From Collinsella sp. (GTDB lineage Bacteria; Actinomycetota; Coriobacteriia; Coriobacteriales; Coriobacteriaceae): a DNA stretch of 32,656 bases. The stretch covers positions 1-32,656 of the forward strand of contig DXLP01000025.1 in the NCBI GenBank assembly GCA_019414645.1. Direction: 5' to 3'. Below are positions 22,865-32,656 of this stretch, in pieces; position 1 is the stretch's first letter, and each line of letters opens with the position of its first letter. The notes beneath the pieces were generated by a model. It worked only from the letters and a program-made list of their open reading frames with translations, made no database searches and was not told where the DNA came from. The position numbers were made by a program, and so were the translations under genes.

Positions 22865-25579
22865 ATGGCAAAAGTCCGTGTGTCCACCCTGGCCAAAGAG
22901 TTCGGCATGACCTCCAAGGAACTGATGGGTCATCTCGCCGAAATGAAGATTCCCGCTAAGTCCGCTTCCTCCGCTCTGGAGGACGCATACGTCGCCATGG
23001 TCCGCAAGCAGCTCGCCTCGGTGATCGAGGCCCGCGCCCAGGAAGTCGAGGCCGCCAAGCTGGCCGAGGAGCAGGCCGCTGCCGCCGAGGAGGCAGCACG
23101 CGCTGCCGAGGCAGAGCGCGAGCGCATCGCCGCCGAGAAGGCCCGCGAGGAGGAGCGCCGCCAGTTTGCCGCAGCCCAGGCTGCCGAGGAGGCTGCCCGC
23201 GCCGAGGCCGAGGCCAAGAAGAAGGCCGAGCAGGAGCGCCTTGCCCGCGAGAAGGAGGAGGCTGCCCGCGAGGCCCAGCGCCGCGCCGTTCCCGCTTCCG
23301 ACTCCGGTTCGCGCTTCCGTTCGCTGCTCGACCAGATCGCCGCACAGGAGACCGTGCTCAAGGAGAAGAAGGACGCCGAGGACAAGGCCAAGGCCGAGCG
23401 CGCCGCCGAGCGCGGTAACCGTCGTGGCGGCAACAACGACCGTCGTGGTGGCCGTCGAGGCGACCGCAACGCCTCCGACAGCAACTCCGAGCGCAACGCC
23501 TCCGAGAACCGTCCCCACAGCCATCGCACCAACGCCAGCAACAACGTCGCTGCCGGCATGGACTTCCCCAACCCCGACAAGCAGGGCAAGGGCAAGAAGC
23601 GCAAGGGCGGTCACAACAACGAAGAGGACCACTACAGCCGCATGGCTCGCGAGGCCGAGGAGTACAGCCGCGAGAAGGTGCTCGAGGAGGCTCGTGCCGC
23701 CGTCGAGGAGGCCTCTCGCGAGTCCACTGGTCGCCGCAAAAAGCGCAAGGAGAAGCGCGAGCGCGAGGCCGCAAAGGCTCAGGAGGAGCGCAAGATAGAG
23801 GAGGCGCTGGCCCAGGGCGTGAACCCCGAGGACCTTGACGCCATCAAGGTCTCCCAGGGCGTTACCGTCCAGGAGCTCGCCGAGGCGCTCGACGTTCCGG
23901 CCAACGACATCATCAAGCGCCTGTTCCTGCTGGGCACGCCGCTTACCATGACGCAGTCCATGTCCGACGACCTCGTCGAGCTCGTTGCCGACGACCTGGG
24001 CCGTCAGATCAAGATCATCACCCCCGAGGAGGAGAACACCTTCTCGTTCTACGACGATCCCGCCGACCTTAAGCCGCGTGCCCCGGTCGTCACCGTCATG
24101 GGCCACGTCGACCACGGCAAGACTTCGCTGCTCGACGCCATCCGTCACACCGGCGTCGCTGCCGGCGAGGCGGGCGGCATTACGCAGGCCATCGGCGCTT
24201 CGCAGGTCATGATCAACGACCGCAAGATCACCTTCATCGATACCCCCGGTCACGCCACCTTTACGGCCATGCGTGCCCGCGGCGCCAAGGTGACCGATAT
24301 CGTCATCCTGATCGTGGCTGCCGACGACGGCGTCATGCCCCAGACCATCGAGTCGATCAACCACGCCAAGGCCGCCGGCGTACCCATCGTCGTCGCCGTC
24401 AACAAGATCGATAAGCCGGGTGCCAACCCCGACCGCGTGCGCCAGGAGCTCACCGAGTACGGCATCATCCCCGAGGAGTGGGGCGGACAGAACATGTTCG
24501 TCAACATCTCGGCCAAGCAGAAGATCGGTATCGACGACCTGCTCGAGACCGTGCTGCTCCAGGCCGACGTGCTCGAGCTCAAGGCCAACCCCGATACGTT
24601 CGCATCGGGTAACGTCCTCGAGGCTAAGCTCGACAAGGGCCGCGGCTCGGTTGCCACCGTTCTCGTGACCCGCGGCACCCTGCGCGTGGGCGACACGCTG
24701 GTCGCCGGCCTCACCTATGGCCGCGTCCGTGCCATGCTCGACCCCAAGGGCAACGCCGTCACCGAGGCCGGTCCTTCCGACGCCGTCGAGATCCTGGGCC
24801 TGCAGTCCGTCCCCAACGCCGGCGATGAGTTCCGCGTGTTCGAGGACGAGCGCGAGGCGCGTGCGCTGGCCGACGAGCGTTCGCTCAAGGCCCGTATCGA
24901 GGAGCAGAGCCGCGTGAAGCACGTGACGCTCGAGAATCTCTTCGAGACCATCGCCGACGCCGAGGTCAAGGAGCTCAACCTGATCATCAAGGCCGACGTC
25001 CAGGGCTCCATCGAGGCCCTTCAGGACTCTCTCGACAAGATGGATCAGTCCGAGGTGCGCATCAACACGATCCACTCCGCCGTTGGTGCCATCAACGAGA
25101 CCGACGTCGTCCTGGCCGACGCCTCCAACGCCATCATCATCGGCTTTGGCGTCCGTCCCGACGGCAAGGCCCGCTCCGCTGCCGAGCGCGAGGGCGTCGA
25201 GATCCGTTGCTACGACGTCATCTACAAGTGCCTCGAGGACCTCGACGCTGCCCGTATCGGCATGCTCAAGCCCACCGAGGTTGAGGTCTCCACGGGCACT
25301 GCGACCGTCCTGGACACCTTCAAGGTGCCCAAAGTCGGCATCGCCGCCGGTGTCCGCGTCGAAGAGGGCGAGATCGCCGCGACCGATTCCGTACGCCTGG
25401 TGCGCGACGGCATCGTGGTCTTCAACGGTAAAATCGCCTCGATGCGCCACTACAAGGACGAGGCCAAGAGCCTCAAGAGCGGCTCCGAGGGCGGTATTGG
25501 CCTGGAGAACTTCCAGGACATCAAGCCTGGCGACACCATTGAGGGCTACCGCATCGACCAGGTTGCCCGTACCGAGTAG
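22865..25579 (+). CDS. infB: Translation initiation factor IF-2
   Basis: 904 residues; AAGGGTAGGTGAAG precedes the ATG. An N-terminal IF2N module (about 1-55, [19 protein letters not shown]) is followed by a long Glu/Ala/Arg/Lys-rich helical region (60-310), a second IF2N module (about 320-375), the GTPase domain with GHVDHGKT (413-420), DTPGH and NKID, and the beta-barrel domains III and IV. It positions fMet-tRNA on the 30S subunit and promotes subunit joining. The middle region is Arg/Asn/Gly-rich in part ([19 protein letters not shown]) and may touch RNA. Confidence 0.97.
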   Translation: MAKVRVSTLAKEFGMTSKELMGHLAEMKIPAKSASSALEDAYVAMVRKQLASVIEARAQEVEAAKLAEEQAAAAEEAARAAEAERERIAAEKAREEERRQFAAAQAAEEAARAEAEAKKKAEQERLAREKEEAAREAQRRAVPASDSGSRFRSLLDQIAAQETVLKEKKDAEDKAKAERAAERGNRRGGNNDRRGGRRGDRNASDSNSERNASENRPHSHRTNASNNVAAGMDFPNPDKQGKGKKRKGGHNNEEDHYSRMAREAEEYSREKVLEEARAAVEEASRESTGRRKKRKEKREREAAKAQEERKIEEALAQGVNPEDLDAIKVSQGVTVQELAEALDVPANDIIKRLFLLGTPLTMTQSMSDDLVELVADDLGRQIKIITPEEENTFSFYDDPADLKPRAPVVTVMGHVDHGKTSLLDAIRHTGVAAGEAGGITQAIGASQVMINDRKITFIDTPGHATFTAMRARGAKVTDIVILIVAADDGVMPQTIESINHAKAAGVPIVVAVNKIDKPGANPDRVRQELTEYGIIPEEWGGQNMFVNISAKQKIGIDDLLETVLLQADVLELKANPDTFASGNVLEAKLDKGRGSVATVLVTRGTLRVGDTLVAGLTYGRVRAMLDPKGNAVTEAGPSDAVEILGLQSVPNAGDEFRVFEDEREARALADERSLKARIEEQSRVKHVTLENLFETIADAEVKELNLIIKADVQGSIEALQDSLDKMDQSEVRINTIHSAVGAINETDVVLADASNAIIIGFGVRPDGKARSAAEREGVEIRCYDVIYKCLEDLDAARIGMLKPTEVEVSTGTATVLDTFKVPKVGIAAGVRVEEGEIAATDSVRLVRDGIVVFNGKIASMRHYKDEAKSLKSGSEGGIGLENFQDIKPGDTIEGYRIDQVARTE

Positions 25580-25590
25580 GGGGTAGCGCT

Positions 25591-26001
25591 ATGAAGCAAA
25601 CGCAGGCAACCCGCCGTCTGGGCGAGCAGCTTCGCGAGAAGCTCGGTTATATCCTGCTCTTTGAGGTTTCCGATCCGCGTCTCGACCTGGTCACCCTGAC
25701 CGCGGTCGAGGTCGCGGTGGACCGCTCGTTCGCGCGCGTGTACGTGTCGTGCGACGCGAGCCGCTACGACGAGGTCATGGAGGCGCTTGCCAGCGCCAAG
25801 GGCCGCATCCGTAGCCTGTTGGCCCGCTCGCTCGATTGGCGCGTCACGCCCGAGCTCGATTTTTGCATCGATCGCTCGACCGATGAGGCCGAGCGCATCA
25901 CGCGCGCGCTGGAAAACGTTCCCGCCACGCTTGCGATCGAAAAGGACGAGGACGGCTATCCCATAGCGGATGCCGCCCAGGAGGCAGCTTTAGATGAGTA
26001 A
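25591..26001 (+). CDS. rbfA: Ribosome-binding factor A
   Basis: 136 residues, KH-like fold: RLGEQLREKLGYILLFEVSD, VAVDRSFARVYVSCD, then VTPELDFCIDRSTDEAERI, the typical RbfA core. It matures 16S rRNA 5' end on the 30S subunit. Overlaps nrnA by eight bases (ATGAGTAA), so the two are coupled. GGGGG lies upstream of the ATG. Confidence 0.93.
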   Translation: MKQTQATRRLGEQLREKLGYILLFEVSDPRLDLVTLTAVEVAVDRSFARVYVSCDASRYDEVMEALASAKGRIRSLLARSLDWRVTPELDFCIDRSTDEAERITRALENVPATLAIEKDEDGYPIADAAQEAALDE

Positions 26002-27037
26002 TTCCGCCGACCTCGCATCGTGCGAGTCTGCAGATATTCAGCGACGCATCCTCGAGCTTATCGAGGGTGCGTCCTCCATTGCGATTTCGGGACATACGTC
26101 TCCCGATGGTGACGCCCTGGGCTCCGTGCTGGGTCTGGGCCTCTCGCTTATGAAGTTTTTCCCCAACAAGGACATTGCCCTGCTGCTGGCAGACGATGAC
26201 CCGGTTCCGCGTATTTACCGCTTTATGGAGGGCGCCGACCGTCTGGTGCCGGCATCTGCGTATACCGGCAATCCGGACCTGTTCATCTCGGTGGACGTGC
26301 CGGTCGTCGAGCGTCTGAACAACTCAGCCAAGGTGCTCCGCCGCTCGTCGCATGTGGTGTGTTTCGATCACCATCCGGCGCGCGAGGAATTTGCCGAGCT
26401 GAGCCTGAGGTGCGTCGGCGCCGCGGCCTGCGCCATGATCATCGACCGCTTTTTGGACAATTGCGGCATTGTGGCTCGCGATGGTGTCGCGACCTGCCTG
26501 CTGTGCGGCCTGGTGACCGATACCGGTCGTTTTCAGTACCAAAACGCCGATGCCGCTGCGTTCCATGCCGCCTCGCGCCTGGTCGCGCACGGTGCCGATC
26601 CGGCGCGCGTCGCGCTCGAGGTCTACCAGAGCATGCGCGTAGAGTTCTTGCATCTCAAGTCCATCGTTATGGGTCGTATCAAGACCGTGGCGCACGGTCG
26701 CGTGGCATATAGCTATGCGTACCAGAGCGACCTCGAGGCTTGCGGCGTCACTTCGGATGAGTGCGACGGCCTGGTCGATGTGGTGCGTTCGGTGATGGGC
26801 GTGGAGGTCTGCCTGTTCCTGAAGGGCATTGAGGGCGATACCAAGGTACGCGGTAACCTGCGCTCCAAGGGTGACCTCGATGTGTCCGAGATCGCTGCCA
26901 ACTTTGGCGGTGGCGGGCATCATGCCGCCGCCGGTTTTTCCAACAACGGAACGATTCGCGAGACGCTCGCCGTGGCACTTCCCATGCTGGCCGAGCTGGT
27001 AGGGGAGGATCCCGCTTCGGTGACCGTCGAGCTCTAA
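25994..27037 (+). CDS. nrnA: DHH phosphoesterase, nanoRNase/pAp phosphatase
   Basis: 347 residues. DHH domain with SPDGDALGS (D38, D40), a VDVP motif, and FDHHPA (D125-H126-H127), then a DHHA1 domain ending in GGGGHHAAAGF. These bind two manganese ions. The family degrades 2-5-nt RNA fragments and dephosphorylates pAp, and stands in for Orn in many Gram-positive bacteria. The position between rbfA and truB is common in Gram-positive genomes. Confidence 0.9.
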   Translation: MSNSADLASCESADIQRRILELIEGASSIAISGHTSPDGDALGSVLGLGLSLMKFFPNKDIALLLADDDPVPRIYRFMEGADRLVPASAYTGNPDLFISVDVPVVERLNNSAKVLRRSSHVVCFDHHPAREEFAELSLRCVGAAACAMIIDRFLDNCGIVARDGVATCLLCGLVTDTGRFQYQNADAAAFHAASRLVAHGADPARVALEVYQSMRVEFLHLKSIVMGRIKTVAHGRVAYSYAYQSDLEACGVTSDECDGLVDVVRSVMGVEVCLFLKGIEGDTKVRGNLRSKGDLDVSEIAANFGGGGHHAAAGFSNNGTIRETLAVALPMLAELVGEDPASVTVEL

Positions 27038-27052
27038 CATTTTGGATGGTAC

Positions 27053-27985
27053 ATGGCTCGTCGTACGCCTTCTCAATTGAATATGCTGCTCGCCGTCGAT
27101 AAGCCGGTGGGCTGTACATCCCACGACGTGGTATCGCAGTGCCGACGCGCCCTCCATGAGCGACGCGTCGGCCATGCCGGTACGCTCGACCCCATGGCCT
27201 CGGGTGTCATGGTGGTGGGCGTGGGCCAGGCGACCCGTCTGCTGGGCATGCTAACCCTCGATACCAAAAGTTATGTCGCCGACATTTCGTTTGGCGTCGA
27301 GACCAACACCGATGACGCGGAGGGCGAGGCCGTTCGCACGGTGCCCGTTGCCCCCGAGCTGCACGATCTCGCTTACGTCCGTGTGCAGCTTGCCGCTATG
27401 CTTGGTCCGCAGTTGCAGGTGCCGCCAGCTTTTTCGGCCATCTCGGTCAATGGTGTTCGCGCCTATAAGAGTGCTCGCGAGGGTAATGCGGTAGACTTGC
27501 CTCCGCGCCCCGTCGAGATCTATGCCGCCGACCTGATCGCCGTGAGCGGCGAGGGCGATACGTGCGTCTGGACCGTGGCGTTTTCGGTAAGCAAAGGCAC
27601 CTACATTCGCGCGCTCGCTCGCGATCTGGGTCGTGCCTGCGATAGCGCTGCACATATTTCCGCGCTGCGCCGTACGGCCTCCGGCGTGGTTTCCATTGGC
27701 GCCTGTCATGCGGTAGAGGAGCTCTCTGCCGAGACCGCTGCCGGTTTCGCTCTGGATCCCATCGCCGCCCTAGGTGCCACGCGTGTCGATTTGCCGGGTA
27801 ATCTTGCAGACGACCTGCTTTGTGGCCGCCGCATTCCCGTCGAGCGTGCGCTTGTGGACTTCGATGCGTCGAAGGCGCCGTTTGCGCTGGTGCTCGATGG
27901 TGGATTGAAGGCGCTTGCTCGTATCGAGGGCGGCCGCTTTGTGATGGAGCACGTCTTTCCGCAGGCGATCGGCGGTGTTCGATGA
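27053..27985 (+). CDS. truB: tRNA pseudouridine-55 synthase
   Basis: 310 residues. The TruB start LLAVDKPVGCTSHDVV and the catalytic GHAGTLDPMASG with D46 are intact; later KGTYIRALARDLG is the family's second motif. It makes psi55 in the T-loop of all elongator tRNAs. Its stop overlaps the ribF start as ATGA. The C-terminal 80 residues form a small extra domain as in other actinobacterial TruB. Confidence 0.95.
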   Translation: MARRTPSQLNMLLAVDKPVGCTSHDVVSQCRRALHERRVGHAGTLDPMASGVMVVGVGQATRLLGMLTLDTKSYVADISFGVETNTDDAEGEAVRTVPVAPELHDLAYVRVQLAAMLGPQLQVPPAFSAISVNGVRAYKSAREGNAVDLPPRPVEIYAADLIAVSGEGDTCVWTVAFSVSKGTYIRALARDLGRACDSAAHISALRRTASGVVSIGACHAVEELSAETAAGFALDPIAALGATRVDLPGNLADDLLCGRRIPVERALVDFDASKAPFALVLDGGLKALARIEGGRFVMEHVFPQAIGGVR

Positions 27986-28989
27986 TGCTGGCGCCCCACG
28001 AGCTCGCGCGTATTTTTTTCGCGGGTGAGTTGGATGAGGCCCGTATCGTTTCTGCCGATGCTTTTGATGGGTGCGAGTTCTTGGGTGCCGCTTCAATCGC
28101 CATTGGCGTGTTCGATGGCGTACATCGTGGGCACCAAGAGCTGATCGATGCGGTTATTCGCGATGCGCATGACCACGGCAGCAAAGCGGTCGTGGTCACC
28201 TTCGATCCTGATCCGGATGTCGTGGTAAGTCCATCGCCCGCTCAAAAATTGATGACGACGGCCGACCGCCTGCATGCCCTGGCTCAAACCGGGGTCGATG
28301 CGGTGGTGGCCGTTCCCTTTACGCCCGCCGTGGCGGCACTCGACCATGTCGGGTTTCTGGCGCTGTTGTCGCGCGTTGTCGATATTCGCTCCATTCGTGT
28401 AGGCAGCGACTTTAGGCTCGGCCGCGGCGGCGCTTCGGGCGTTGCCGAGATGCGTGTCTGGGGCACCGGGCGTGGGGTTGACGTTTACGGTCACGACCTG
28501 CTCTGCGTTAACGGGCAGTCCATCTGCGCCACGCGTATCCGCCATGAGCTGGGTCAGGGTCATGTGGAGCTGGCCGCAGAGCTTCTCGGCCGTCCCTATA
28601 TGCTGCGCGGCGTTGTGGCGGCTGGCCGTCACGAGGGCTCCGACATGGGCTTTCCCACGGCAAACATCCAGGTGCCCGACGGCATCCAAGTGCCTGCCGA
28701 TGGCGTCTATGAGGGTCTGGTGCTGGTCGACGATACCGTATGGCCTGCTGCCGTTAACGTCGGCCTGCCGCCGACCTATGCCGATGATGCCGCCTCGGCG
28801 CATCTCGAGGCCAACTTGATCGGCTATGCGGGCGACCTGTATGGCGCTTCCGTGTCGCTGGCGTTTACGCGCTGGCTGCGTCCGTCTCGCGTGTTCGATT
28901 CCCTGGACGAGCTTATCGCGACCGTCGAGGGTAATATCGACGATATCCGTCATAACTTGGGTGAGCAGGGGGTGAGTATCCGTGATTAG
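27982..28989 (+). CDS. ribF: Riboflavin kinase / FAD synthetase
   Basis: 335 residues from ATG 27982, chosen for the ATGA overlap with truB; the open frame extends further back only as a shadow of truB. FAD-synthetase domain with GVFDGVHRGHQELI, then VVVTFDPDP and a RIRHELGQG motif; the riboflavin-kinase domain starts at about 208 with LRGVVAAGRHEGSDMGFPTA and PADGVYEG. It turns riboflavin into FMN and FAD. Overlaps dnaG by eight bases. Confidence 0.95.
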   Translation: MMLAPHELARIFFAGELDEARIVSADAFDGCEFLGAASIAIGVFDGVHRGHQELIDAVIRDAHDHGSKAVVVTFDPDPDVVVSPSPAQKLMTTADRLHALAQTGVDAVVAVPFTPAVAALDHVGFLALLSRVVDIRSIRVGSDFRLGRGGASGVAEMRVWGTGRGVDVYGHDLLCVNGQSICATRIRHELGQGHVELAAELLGRPYMLRGVVAAGRHEGSDMGFPTANIQVPDGIQVPADGVYEGLVLVDDTVWPAAVNVGLPPTYADDAASAHLEANLIGYAGDLYGASVSLAFTRWLRPSRVFDSLDELIATVEGNIDDIRHNLGEQGVSIRD

Positions 28990-31111
28990 CGATGAGGAAA
29001 AAGATCAGGTACGCGCGGCGTCAGACTTGGTTGCCATCGTGCAGGAAACGGTTGAGCTCAAGCCCCGCGGCCATGAGTTTTGGGGCTGCTGCCCGTTTCA
29101 TGGCGAAAAGACCCCATCGTTTCACATTATCCCTGCTACGCAGGTGTGGCACTGCTTTGGCTGCGGCGAGGGCGGCGACGTCTTTACCTATATCATGAAG
29201 CGCGAGAACCTGAGTTTTCCCGATTCGATCCGCTATTTGGCTGATCGTGCGGGCATTGAACTGCACGATACCGGCGCGCAGCGCGATCGCGGCACCAAGC
29301 GCGCTCGCATCTATGACCTGTGCGCCGAGACGGCTCAGTTCTACCACACCATGCTTATGCGCGGTAAGGACAGCCGTCCGCGCGAGTACTTTGCCAGCCG
29401 CGGTATGGGTGGCGATGTCTGCCGACGCTACTGCCTGGGTTTTGCGCCTGGTCGCAACGCGCTGGTTTCGCACCTGTCTCAGGCGGGCTTTACCCCGCAG
29501 GAGATGATCGACGCCAACGTGGCCGTAAGCCGTGGGCGCGGACAGCTCGCGGACCGCTTTTACGACCGTGTGATGTTTCCCATCTTTGATGAACAGGGTC
29601 ACAATATCGCCTTTGGCGGGCGCATCATGGGCGATGGACAGCCCAAGTACCTCAACACCGCCGAGACGAGCGTGTTTCATAAAAAACGAAACCTCTATGG
29701 CTTTAACTGGGCCAAGGAGTTTATCGTCGCGCAGGATACCGCCATCGTGGTGGAGGGCTATACCGACTGCATCGCCTGCTGGGAGGCGGGGATCAAAAAC
29801 GTCGTCGCCACGCTGGGCACTGCGCTGACGGAACATCACGTAAAGACGCTTACCCGCTTTGCCAAGCGCATTGTCTATATGTTTGACGGCGACGCCGCCG
29901 GTCAAAAGGCTGCTCGCCGCGCGATTCAGTTTATCGAGCAGGATTCGATGGACCTGCGCTGCGTGGTGCTGCCCGACGGTAACGACCCCATGGAGTTCAT
30001 CACGGCGCATGGCGGTCAGGAGCTTCAGGCGCGCATTGACGCGGCCGAGCCCCTCATGGACTTTGTCTACCGTTCGCTGCAGGAGTCGAGCGACATTACC
30101 ACACCGGGCGGTCGTGCCAAGGCGCTCGAGGATGCGCTGACGCTCATCTATCCGCTGCGTGACAGCTATATGATCGACACGTACTTTATCCAGATTGCCG
30201 ACCTGTTGGGTTTGGACCTGGAGACCGTGCGCGCGAGTTCGGGCCGCGTGTTTCGCGATGTCGCCAAGCGTGAGGATGCCGAGCGCCGGCGTGAGCAGAA
30301 CTACGAGCGTCAACGCGCGCAAGCTGAGCGCGCGGGCGGTTCGCAGGGACGAAGCTCGGGCGGCGGTGCGGCTGGTGCGCGCAGTGCCGGTCGCGGTGCC
30401 TGGGCCGCGGGTGCGACGCCGCCGGTGTCCGCACCGGTCGAGGAGGACCCGTACGACTACGTTCCGCTTGATGCCTATGGGGCCGCACCGGTGGAGGTCG
30501 TCGAGGACCTGCCGCCAATCGATGTGCCGGCGGGAATGGAAAGCGCTGCGCCCGTTGCCGATAGTCCAAGCGCGGCGTCAGCTCCGTCGATGCCGATTGT
30601 TTTGACCGATCTGGAGCGGAAATCCCTGGCGGGGGAGCGCGAGCTGCTGACGATGCTCACGAGCTACCCCGATTTGTTCCGCACGTATGCCGATCGCATT
30701 TGTTCTATTGAGTGGGTCGACCCGCGTCACGAGTCCATTGCGTGGGCCGTGCTGGCAACGCCGCCGGGAACCGATCCTGCGGCATGCATGGATGCGGCAC
30801 GCGCGGTGTGTCCCGAGGCGGCATCGCTTGTCAGCGCCGGGCGCATCTCGGCAACGAGTAAGCACCCGACCGAGACGAACATCGTCTTTATGCTCGATAC
30901 GCTCGAGCTCTACACCATCAAACGTCGCATGCGAGCCGCGCAGGCCAAGTTGCGTCAGGACCGTTCACTCGACGATGAGGCCCGTCGCGTGCTGACTGTG
31001 CAGGCGGTGCAAGATTCACAGCGCCAGCGCGAGCTCCAAAAGTCGATCGGTGGCGTGGCCGACCCGTTCCGTTTGATCGGTTTGGAGACCGCGGGTGCCG
31101 ATCAGGCCTAG
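28982..31111 (+). CDS. dnaG: DNA primase
   Basis: 709 residues from GTG 28982, with GGGGG nine bases upstream inside ribF. The zinc finger is C37-H40-C58-C61 (CPFHGEKTPSFH, HCFGCG). The catalytic TOPRIM domain has VVEGYTDC (E258) and FDGDAAG (D302, D304). A Gly/Ala/Arg-rich and then acidic Pro-rich linker at about 430-540 joins the C-terminal helicase-binding domain. It makes RNA primers for replication. The linker is longer than in E. coli DnaG. Confidence 0.95.
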   Translation: MISDEEKDQVRAASDLVAIVQETVELKPRGHEFWGCCPFHGEKTPSFHIIPATQVWHCFGCGEGGDVFTYIMKRENLSFPDSIRYLADRAGIELHDTGAQRDRGTKRARIYDLCAETAQFYHTMLMRGKDSRPREYFASRGMGGDVCRRYCLGFAPGRNALVSHLSQAGFTPQEMIDANVAVSRGRGQLADRFYDRVMFPIFDEQGHNIAFGGRIMGDGQPKYLNTAETSVFHKKRNLYGFNWAKEFIVAQDTAIVVEGYTDCIACWEAGIKNVVATLGTALTEHHVKTLTRFAKRIVYMFDGDAAGQKAARRAIQFIEQDSMDLRCVVLPDGNDPMEFITAHGGQELQARIDAAEPLMDFVYRSLQESSDITTPGGRAKALEDALTLIYPLRDSYMIDTYFIQIADLLGLDLETVRASSGRVFRDVAKREDAERRREQNYERQRAQAERAGGSQGRSSGGGAAGARSAGRGAWAAGATPPVSAPVEEDPYDYVPLDAYGAAPVEVVEDLPPIDVPAGMESAAPVADSPSAASAPSMPIVLTDLERKSLAGERELLTMLTSYPDLFRTYADRICSIEWVDPRHESIAWAVLATPPGTDPAACMDAARAVCPEAASLVSAGRISATSKHPTETNIVFMLDTLELYTIKRRMRAAQAKLRQDRSLDDEARRVLTVQAVQDSQRQRELQKSIGGVADPFRLIGLETAGADQA

Positions 31112-31163
31112 ATGTTGTGGTCAACCAGCGTATTCTCGCCTATATCCTGTCTTTATTTTGGGT

Positions 31164-31189
31164 ATAGACGTCTATGTGTGTGCTAAAGT
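31164..31189 (+). promoter_or_regulatory. rpoD promoter region
   Basis: Extended -10 TGC TAAAGT (31181-31189) without a convincing -35. A perfect 12-bp palindrome ATAGACGTCTAT (31164-31175) sits where an activator or repressor could act. Confidence 0.45.
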
Positions 31190-31221
31190 AATGAGTCCTG
31201 TGGACTACGAAGGGAGAATCT

Positions 31222-32562
31222 GTGCCAAAAAAGACTGAGAGCACGGGTACTGGGCTGGAATCCTACGTTGCAAAGCTCATGGGCAACGGCTCAAACAGGA
31301 CTTCGGTAACCGAGGACGAGATTCAGGTCGCCCTGAAGGATATCGATGTCTCTGATGAGCAGCTCAACGCGGTGTATTCCGCGCTGCGCAACAGCGGCAT
31401 CCAGATTATCTCCGCGAGCGGAAACGACGACGCCCCGATGGACGTCGACGATGACGATAACGATACCGATGATTTCGACGATGACGAGCACGATTCCGGC
31501 TCGCTTGACGATCACGAGCTTAAGATGGCCCGCCAGGCCGATGCCGAGATGGGCTCTTCCAAGAGCAAGAAGAAGCGCACCGTGCGCACGTCTCGTTCGC
31601 GTTCGCGCGTGCGCGGCATCGATGCCTCCACGGTGATGCTGACCGGCGATCCGGTTCGTATGTACCTCAAGGAGATCGGTAAGGTCGACCTGCTGACCGC
31701 ATCTGAAGAGGTCGATCTGGCCATGAAGATCGAGGCCGGTCTCGAGGCTACCGAGAAGCTCGAGGCTGCCGATGCGGGCGAGATTGAACTCACGCGCGCC
31801 GAGATGCGTCGTCTTACGCGTATCGAGAACGTTGGTCTTGAGGCCAAGCAGGCGCTCATCAGCGCAAACCTGCGTCTGGTCGTCTCCATCGCCAAGCGCT
31901 ATGTTGGCCGTGGCATGCTGTTCCTGGATCTGATCCAGGAGGGCAACCTCGGTCTGATCCGCGCCGTCGAGAAGTTCGACTACCAGAAGGGCTTTAAGTT
32001 CTCCACGTACGCCACGTGGTGGATCCGTCAGGCCATTACGCGCGCTATTGCCGACCAGGCCCGCACCATCCGTATTCCCGTGCACATGGTCGAGACCATC
32101 AACAAGCTCGTCCGCGTGCAGCGCCAGCTCCTCCAGGACCTGGGTCGCGACCCGACTCCCGAGGAGATCGGTGCCGAGATGGACATGAGCGCCGACCGCG
32201 TCCGCGAGATCCAGAAGATTTCGCAGGAGCCCGTGTCGCTCGAGACCCCGATTGGCGAGGAAGAGGATTCCCAGCTGGGCGACTTCATCGAGGACTCCCA
32301 GGCTATCGTCCCGCCCGATGCCGCCAGCTTCTCCATGCTGCAGGAGCAGCTCACTCAGGTGCTCGATTCGCTTGCCGATCGCGAGCGCAAGGTTATCGAG
32401 CTGCGCTTTGGCCTTGTCGACGGACATCCCCGCACGCTCGAGGAAGTCGGTCGCGAGTTTGGCGTCACGCGCGAGCGTATCCGCCAGATCGAGTCCAAGA
32501 CCCTGGCCAAGCTCCGCCATCCCAGCCGCAGCAGCAAGCTTAAGGACTACATCGAAAGCTAG
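31222..32562 (+). CDS. rpoD: Primary sigma factor RpoD/SigA
   Basis: 446 residues from GTG 31222 (GAAGGGAG upstream). Region 1.1 is followed by a very acidic stretch (about 72-96, mostly Asp) and a Lys/Arg/Ser-rich one; then region 1.2 ([11 protein letters not shown]), region 2 ([31 protein letters not shown]), region 3, and region 4.2 ([20 protein letters not shown]). It is the housekeeping sigma factor. It follows dnaG as in the classical macromolecular-synthesis operon but has its own promoter here. Confidence 0.97.
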   Translation: MPKKTESTGTGLESYVAKLMGNGSNRTSVTEDEIQVALKDIDVSDEQLNAVYSALRNSGIQIISASGNDDAPMDVDDDDNDTDDFDDDEHDSGSLDDHELKMARQADAEMGSSKSKKKRTVRTSRSRSRVRGIDASTVMLTGDPVRMYLKEIGKVDLLTASEEVDLAMKIEAGLEATEKLEAADAGEIELTRAEMRRLTRIENVGLEAKQALISANLRLVVSIAKRYVGRGMLFLDLIQEGNLGLIRAVEKFDYQKGFKFSTYATWWIRQAITRAIADQARTIRIPVHMVETINKLVRVQRQLLQDLGRDPTPEEIGAEMDMSADRVREIQKISQEPVSLETPIGEEEDSQLGDFIEDSQAIVPPDAASFSMLQEQLTQVLDSLADRERKVIELRFGLVDGHPRTLEEVGREFGVTRERIRQIESKTLAKLRHPSRSSKLKDYIES

Positions 32563-32571
32563 TCAAGCAAG

Positions 32572-32608
32572 AAGCGCCCTCAGGTACATCCGCTCGGGGG
32601 CGCTTTCA
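32572..32608 (+). terminator. rpoD terminator
   Basis: AAGCGCCC / GGGCGCTT stem with an 18-base loop ten bases after the stop, followed by a short T-containing tail. Confidence 0.65.
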
Positions 32609-32618
32609 TGTAGTCATT

Positions 32619-32656
32619 GGGGACGTTCTTGAATGACTAGTCGTTTAAGAACGTCC
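32619..32656. repeat. Palindromic repeat at the window end
   Basis: GGACGTTCTT (32621-32630) and AAGAACGTCC (32647-32656) flank GACTAGTC, so the whole 36 bases fold as one hairpin. It may continue past the window edge. Confidence 0.6.

Overview
The window looks like chromosome of a Collinsella-type member of the Coriobacteriia (high-GC Actinomycetota of the gut). This rests on the GC-rich codon use of the housekeeping genes, the gene order leuS / rimP-nusA-infB-rbfA-nrnA-truB-ribF-dnaG-rpoD, and the sucrose PTS locus; no 16S rRNA or tRNA gene is present, so the genus is inference.

Bases 1 to about 10,300 are an accessory island, clearly AT-richer than the rest. It opens with the 5' end of a secreted-protein gene (minus strand) whose leader and signal-peptide region recur as a truncated copy 2.4 kb further on. 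Between the two copies sits a compact three-gene operon that I read as a toxin-antitoxin-chaperone (TAC) system: an MqsR-like toxin, an MqsA-like zinc/HTH antitoxin with a C-terminal extension, and a SecB-like chaperone. It has its own promoter and an overlapping operator dyad. Next come an internally deleted IS256-family element, a 906-residue SF1 helicase with a large unassigned N-terminal region, and a minus-strand cluster: a frameshifted gene, a double zinc-ribbon protein, a protein with a Gly/Asn/Ser/Thr-rich linker and hydrophobic tail, and a membrane-anchored Cys/His-rich protein. I regard this as a candidate defence island; function is inference. The right edge (9.4-10.3 kb) holds two short promoter-plus-terminator units and small doubtful ORFs, one of which is related to a relic at the left edge.

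From 10.3 kb the core chromosome begins. A LacI-type repressor, a sucrose-type PTS EIIBC and a GH32 sucrose-6-phosphate hydrolase form a sucrose locus with matching operator half-palindromes before the regulator and the transporter. Then come a cystathionine-synthase-fold protein whose Schiff-base lysine is replaced, a ModE-type HTH regulator, and an IMP dehydrogenase of the distinctive Tritrichomonas-like type. leuS follows, preceded by a very large inverted repeat.

From 20.9 to 32.6 kb the genes form an information-processing cluster: rimP, nusA, infB, rbfA, nrnA, truB, ribF and dnaG, tightly packed with overlapping start/stop codons, then rpoD with its own promoter. An intrinsic terminator lies between the rimP promoter and the rimP start, suggesting attenuation of the NusA operon. 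Several long intergenic palindromes (15.7, 17.8, 18.1 and 32.6 kb) look like a chromosome-wide repeat class.
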